A DNA stretch of 16,819 bases from GCA-2693325 sp964011675 (GTDB lineage Bacteria > Latescibacterota > UBA2968 > UBA8231): the NCBI GenBank assembly GCA_964011675.1, contig CAXGPR010000073.1:1-16819 (forward strand), in the 5' to 3' direction. The notes beneath the pieces are model-generated. The model had not been told where the DNA came from. It made no database searches and worked only from the letters and a program-made list of their open reading frames with translations. The translations under genes and the position numbers were made by a program. Position 1 is the first letter of the stretch. Each line of letters starts with the position of its first letter. Of this stretch, positions 15,120-16,819 are shown piece after piece.

Positions 15120-15845
15120 ACCTTTGACTGCACCAAATGCAGCGAAACATGAGTTCTTGTGTAACAGTTCAACCCGTGTGAAACCAACCTGTCGCAGTAA
15201 GTCGAGTTGAAATGTTACTGATCTCGGTGAATCCTCTTTGTCGATATAGGCGAGTACCTTGTCACGATATTCCGGTCCGTCAACAGTAGTCAAGTACTCG
15301 CCATAACGATCCCACATCATCTGATGGACTGCATCTGATTCGTGCGAAACCATGTCTGTAATCCAAACACTGCCTCCGGGAGCCAGAAGCCCGTATATTT
15401 TCTCGAATACAGTTTGCCAATCGTCATCATCGCGAAGGTGGTGGAGAACAGCTGCGGCCAATATGGTGTCATATTTTCCGCTCTGCAAATTTGCAGAGCG
15501 GAAGTCTTCACAAATCGCGGTTACAGTCCCACCGTTGGTTTCGTTCAGGCGTTCAACTGCTCGATTTAGCATGGGCTTGCTGAGGTCCAGTAGATCCGCT
15601 TCGATATCGTGCCCCAGCTGTTGCCGCAAACGGATAATGTTGTTGCCCGCGCCACAACCAACGTCCAGAACATTATGAATGGGAGATGTTGCTCTTGTCG
15701 CTGCGATGGTGATGAGCTCCATCACCAGTGGAGCATCAATCGTCGCGACCTGCCCAGTCTCAAGACATGAGAAACGCTCAACATCATTATCGAACCGCTC
15801 ACGTATTTCGTCCGTGGTCGATTTCTGATCTAAAGGTGTGTCCAT
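15114..15845 (-). CDS. Class I SAM-dependent methyltransferase, CmoA-like, lower GC than neighbours
   Basis: The 243-residue protein has Rossmann motif I VLDVGCGAGN (59-68), an acidic residue in LLDLSKPML (86-93), the post-I region ICEDFRSANL (111-120), motif IV-like TILAAAVLHHL (127-137) and LAPGGSVWITD (154-164). The layout and the ending GFTRVELLHKNSCFAAFGAV resemble the family around tRNA wobble enzyme CmoA, but the substrate cannot be assigned. The gene is visibly richer in A/T than the ABC operon (28 of 60 G+C in the row at 15121). It converges on that operon and lies on the opposite strand to the integrase remnant at 16074, their 5' ends facing each other. GTTGAA sits directly before the ATG, with no clear ribosome site. 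Probably acquired horizontally. Confidence 0.85.
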   Translation of the reverse strand: MDTPLDQKSTTDEIRERFDNDVERFSCLETGQVATIDAPLVMELITIAATRATSPIHNVLDVGCGAGNNIIRLRQQLGHDIEADLLDLSKPMLNRAVERLNETNGGTVTAICEDFRSANLQSGKYDTILAAAVLHHLRDDDDWQTVFEKIYGLLAPGGSVWITDMVSHESDAVHQMMWDRYGEYLTTVDGPEYRDKVLAYIDKEDSPRSVTFQLDLLRQVGFTRVELLHKNSCFAAFGAVKGV

Positions 15846-15868
15846 TTCAACTTGGCTTATGACTAGTA

Positions 15869-15874
15869 ATTATA
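15869..15874 (-). promoter_or_regulatory. Consensus -10 box upstream of the methyltransferase
   Basis: TATAAT reads on the minus strand about 24 bases before the ATG at 15845, in a very A/T-rich stretch (17 of 60 G+C in the row at 15841). No convincing -35 box lies 16-18 bases further upstream, so the call rests on one box. Confidence 0.4.
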
Positions 15875-15934
15875 CTGCAAAAATAAATTAGAACTCTGTT
15901 ATACTAACAAAAATAGATTATATCCAAGTACTTC

Positions 15935-15963
15935 AGCTGGCGTACGATTTGCCAGCTATTTTT
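15935..15963 (+). terminator. Terminator-like hairpin with no gene upstream on its strand
   Basis: AGCTGGC (15935-15941) and GCCAGCT (15951-15957) pair perfectly around nine bases and are followed by ATTTTT. No plus-strand gene ends just before it, so it may be a leftover of a lost gene or part of the leader of the minus-strand methyltransferase. Confidence 0.5.
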
Positions 15964-15974
15964 CTCCATAATGC

Positions 15975-16015
15975 TCACACTCCGCTTTTGATCCACGCGC
16001 GCGAACGAAGTGTGA
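15975..16015. repeat. Inverted repeat upstream of the integrase remnant
   Basis: TCACACTCCG (15975-15984) and CGAAGTGTGA (16006-16015) pair at nine of ten positions across 21 bases. They lie where an attI site or integrase operator would be expected, between the integrase start and the divergent methyltransferase. No function is proven. Confidence 0.35.
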
Positions 16016-16073
16016 AACAAGAGTTGTATTAGTGCATATAGTATGACGCCAACATGTACGAAACAAGTGCCCA

Positions 16074-16350
16074 ATGACTCCATCTAAAAAACTGCTCTAT
16101 CAGGTTCGAGATAGCATTCGCTTAAAGCGTTATTCCCGATTTACTGATAAAAAAGTACGTCCATTGAATCAAGCAATTTCTCCTATTTCACGACAAACGC
16201 CATCCTCTTGAAATGGGCGAATATGAGATAGAAGCCTTTTTCACAGATCTCGCTGTCCATGGAAAGGTAGCGGCCTCTAACCAAAACCAGGTGTTTCATG
16301 CTATCCTCCTTCTGTATCGTTATGTGCTCAACGTGGCATCCAACATCCAT
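16074..16350 (+). pseudogene. Decayed N-terminal domain of an integron-type tyrosine recombinase (IntI-like)
   Basis: From ATG 16074 the frame reads MTPSKKLLYQVRDSIRLKRY. After GAT it enters a run of six A (16149-16154), which shifts the frame by one base. In the new frame the text continues YVH, stop TGA at 16165-16167 (expected TGG, Trp), IKQFLLFHDKRHPLEMGEYE, then IEAFFTDLAVHGKVAAS, NQNQVFHAILLLYRYVLN. This is the N-terminal SAM-like DNA-binding domain of integron integrases, whose usual text is close to YVxWIKRFIxFHxKRHP and HLAVxGxVAASTQNQ. The catalytic domain with the R-H-R-Y residues is absent: the fragment stops near 16350 and joins a permease remnant. One frameshift, one nonsense codon and truncation mean it is inactive. 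About 40% G+C in the row at 16081. Confidence 0.85.
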
Positions 16351-16390
16351 TATCACGCTGGCATGCCGGCGGCAATACGCCTATTTTCCA

Positions 16391-16486
16391 GCCAGCCCCA
16401 TCGGGGCCGCACCGCTGATCACGCTCTTTCTGCTAGCCCAGCGCTACCTAGTAGGCGGCATCAGTCTGAGCGGAACGAAGACCTGA
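16391..16486 (+). pseudogene. 3' remnant of a second MalG-type ABC permease gene
   Basis: These 96 bases align without gaps to the last 96 of the intact permease (14965-15060), with 81 identical (84%). They encode IGAAPLITLFLLAQRYLVGG followed by ISLSGTKT and TGA, against ISLSGMKT and TAA. Most changes are silent, so the copy evolved under selection before it was cut. Upstream of 16391 the similarity fades and the integrase fragment begins. The flavin oxidoreductase starts 13 bases after its stop, as if the lost operon once led into that gene. Confidence 0.88.
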
Positions 16487-16499
16487 TACACACGCGAAC

Positions 16500-16819
16500 A
16501 TGAACAGCTCTCTAGCGCAACCGCTCCACCTACCCTGCGGCCATACGCTGCCCAACCGACTGGGTAAGAGCGCGATGACCGAAGGCTTAGCCGACGCGCA
16601 GGGCCGCCCAAACCACGCGCACAGCACTCTGTATAGGACCTGGTCCGAGGGCGGCACCGGCCTACTCTTGACCGGCAACGTAATGATCGACGGGCGCTAC
16701 TTGGAGCGCGCCGGCAATGTGGTCTTGGAAGACGATCGCGCGATGCCCCTCTTTAGCGCGTGGGCGGAAGCCGCCCAGTCTGCCGACAGCGACTGCTGGG
16801 TCCAGCTCAGTCATCCGGG
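16500..16819 (+). CDS. NADH:flavin oxidoreductase, old yellow enzyme family, 3' end outside window
   Basis: ATG at 16500 opens 106 complete codons to the window edge. The text matches the N-terminus of the family's TIM-barrel: LPNRLGKSAMTEGLAD (17-32), YRTWSEGGTGLLLTGNVMID (45-64), AGNVVLEDD (71-79) and VQLSHPG at the edge (101-107). The last corresponds to the QLxHPGRQ strand that contacts FMN and substrate. The enzymes reduce activated double bonds with NAD(P)H. Full members are about 360-420 residues or longer fusions, so most of the gene is missing here. No ribosome site is visible before the ATG. It follows the permease remnant by 13 bases and is back in GC-rich DNA like the rest of the window. 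Confidence 0.85.
   Translation, partial: MNSSLAQPLHLPCGHTLPNRLGKSAMTEGLADAQGRPNHAHSTLYRTWSEGGTGLLLTGNVMIDGRYLERAGNVVLEDDRAMPLFSAWAEAAQSADSDCWVQLSHP

Larger units (their letters stand above)
15061..16390. mobile_element. Putative fossil integron or genomic-island fragment (A/T-rich insert between two permease 3' ends)
   Basis: The segment differs in composition from both flanks. It contains the decayed integron-type integrase facing right, the methyltransferase facing left, and two hairpins or dyads between and beside them, and it is bracketed by the same permease 3' end on both sides. That geometry matches intI - attI - cassette, where cassettes are transcribed away from intI. No transposase, terminal inverted repeats or clear target-site duplication is seen. 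The integrase evidence is firm; the integron interpretation and the exact borders are inference. Confidence 0.45.

Noticed and set aside
15342..15678. Plus-strand open frames opposite the methyltransferase
   Set aside because: They lie wholly within the well-supported minus-strand methyltransferase and have no recognisable protein text.
15061..16390. Insert interpreted as an insertion sequence or transposon
   Set aside because: No transposase text, no terminal inverted repeats and no target duplication were found; the only recombination gene is the decayed tyrosine recombinase.
16448..16678. Minus-strand frame over the start of the flavin oxidoreductase
   Set aside because: The opposite strand carries a clear old yellow enzyme N-terminus; this frame is its shadow.
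1..16819. CRISPR array, tRNA, rRNA or riboswitch
   Set aside because: No regularly spaced repeats, cloverleaf with CCA-type end, rRNA-like conserved text or known riboswitch core was recognised on either strand by eye.

Overview
The window is about 16.8 kb from a Gram-negative-type bacterium that uses sugar acids. Most of it is GC-rich and densely packed, with several stop/start overlaps. The mix is two enolase-superfamily dehydratases, two lactonases of different folds, a four-carbon acid sugar kinase, a beta-hydroxyacid dehydrogenase, a sugar ABC importer and a flavin oxidoreductase. This would suit an uncultivated heterotroph that degrades polysaccharides or uronic acids. The 23S rRNA methyltransferase gene rlmG, a gammaproteobacterial-type gene, is also present. 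I cannot name the species, and no rRNA or tRNA gene is present to help.

Layout, left to right. 1-833 (-): beta-hydroxyacid dehydrogenase, cut by the window edge. 915-2021 (+): class-2-like dihydroorotate dehydrogenase with an unusual active site. 2090-3103 (-): beta-propeller lactonase, with a terminator between it and the preceding convergent gene. 3282-5662 (+): enolase-superfamily gene overlapping rlmG by one base. 5666-7039 (-): M28 peptidase. 7289-9933 (+): secreted SMP-30 type lactonase, a coupled 45-codon ORF, and a four-carbon acid sugar kinase. 10004-11224 (-): second enolase-superfamily dehydratase. 11225-11850: no intact gene, but a probable broken gene and a palindromic operator candidate. 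11851-15060 (+): sugar ABC operon with a binding protein and two permeases, no ATPase, closed by a hairpin terminator.

The most interesting part is 15061-16499. It is markedly A/T-rich: single 60-base rows I counted have 17, 24 and 28 G+C, against 41 in a row of the neighbouring permease. It holds a SAM methyltransferase gene on the minus strand. Facing away from it is the decayed N-terminal domain of an integron-type tyrosine recombinase, with one frameshift and one nonsense codon. That fragment runs directly into the last 96 bases of a second permease gene, 84% identical to the end of the intact one. The orientation (integrase diverging from a gene whose start lies next to a GTT core-like site, with an AAC...GTT hairpin after its stop) resembles a fossil integron with one cassette. 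The integrase remnant is strong. The attC/attI reading is weak and needs testing. A flavin oxidoreductase gene then starts and runs off the right edge.

Functionally, the ABC importer would bring in a sugar. Lactonases would open aldonolactones, the enolase-superfamily enzymes would dehydrate the acids, and the kinase and beta-hydroxyacid dehydrogenase would handle four-carbon acid sugars. This scheme is inferred from family membership and proximity. No substrate can be read from the sequence.
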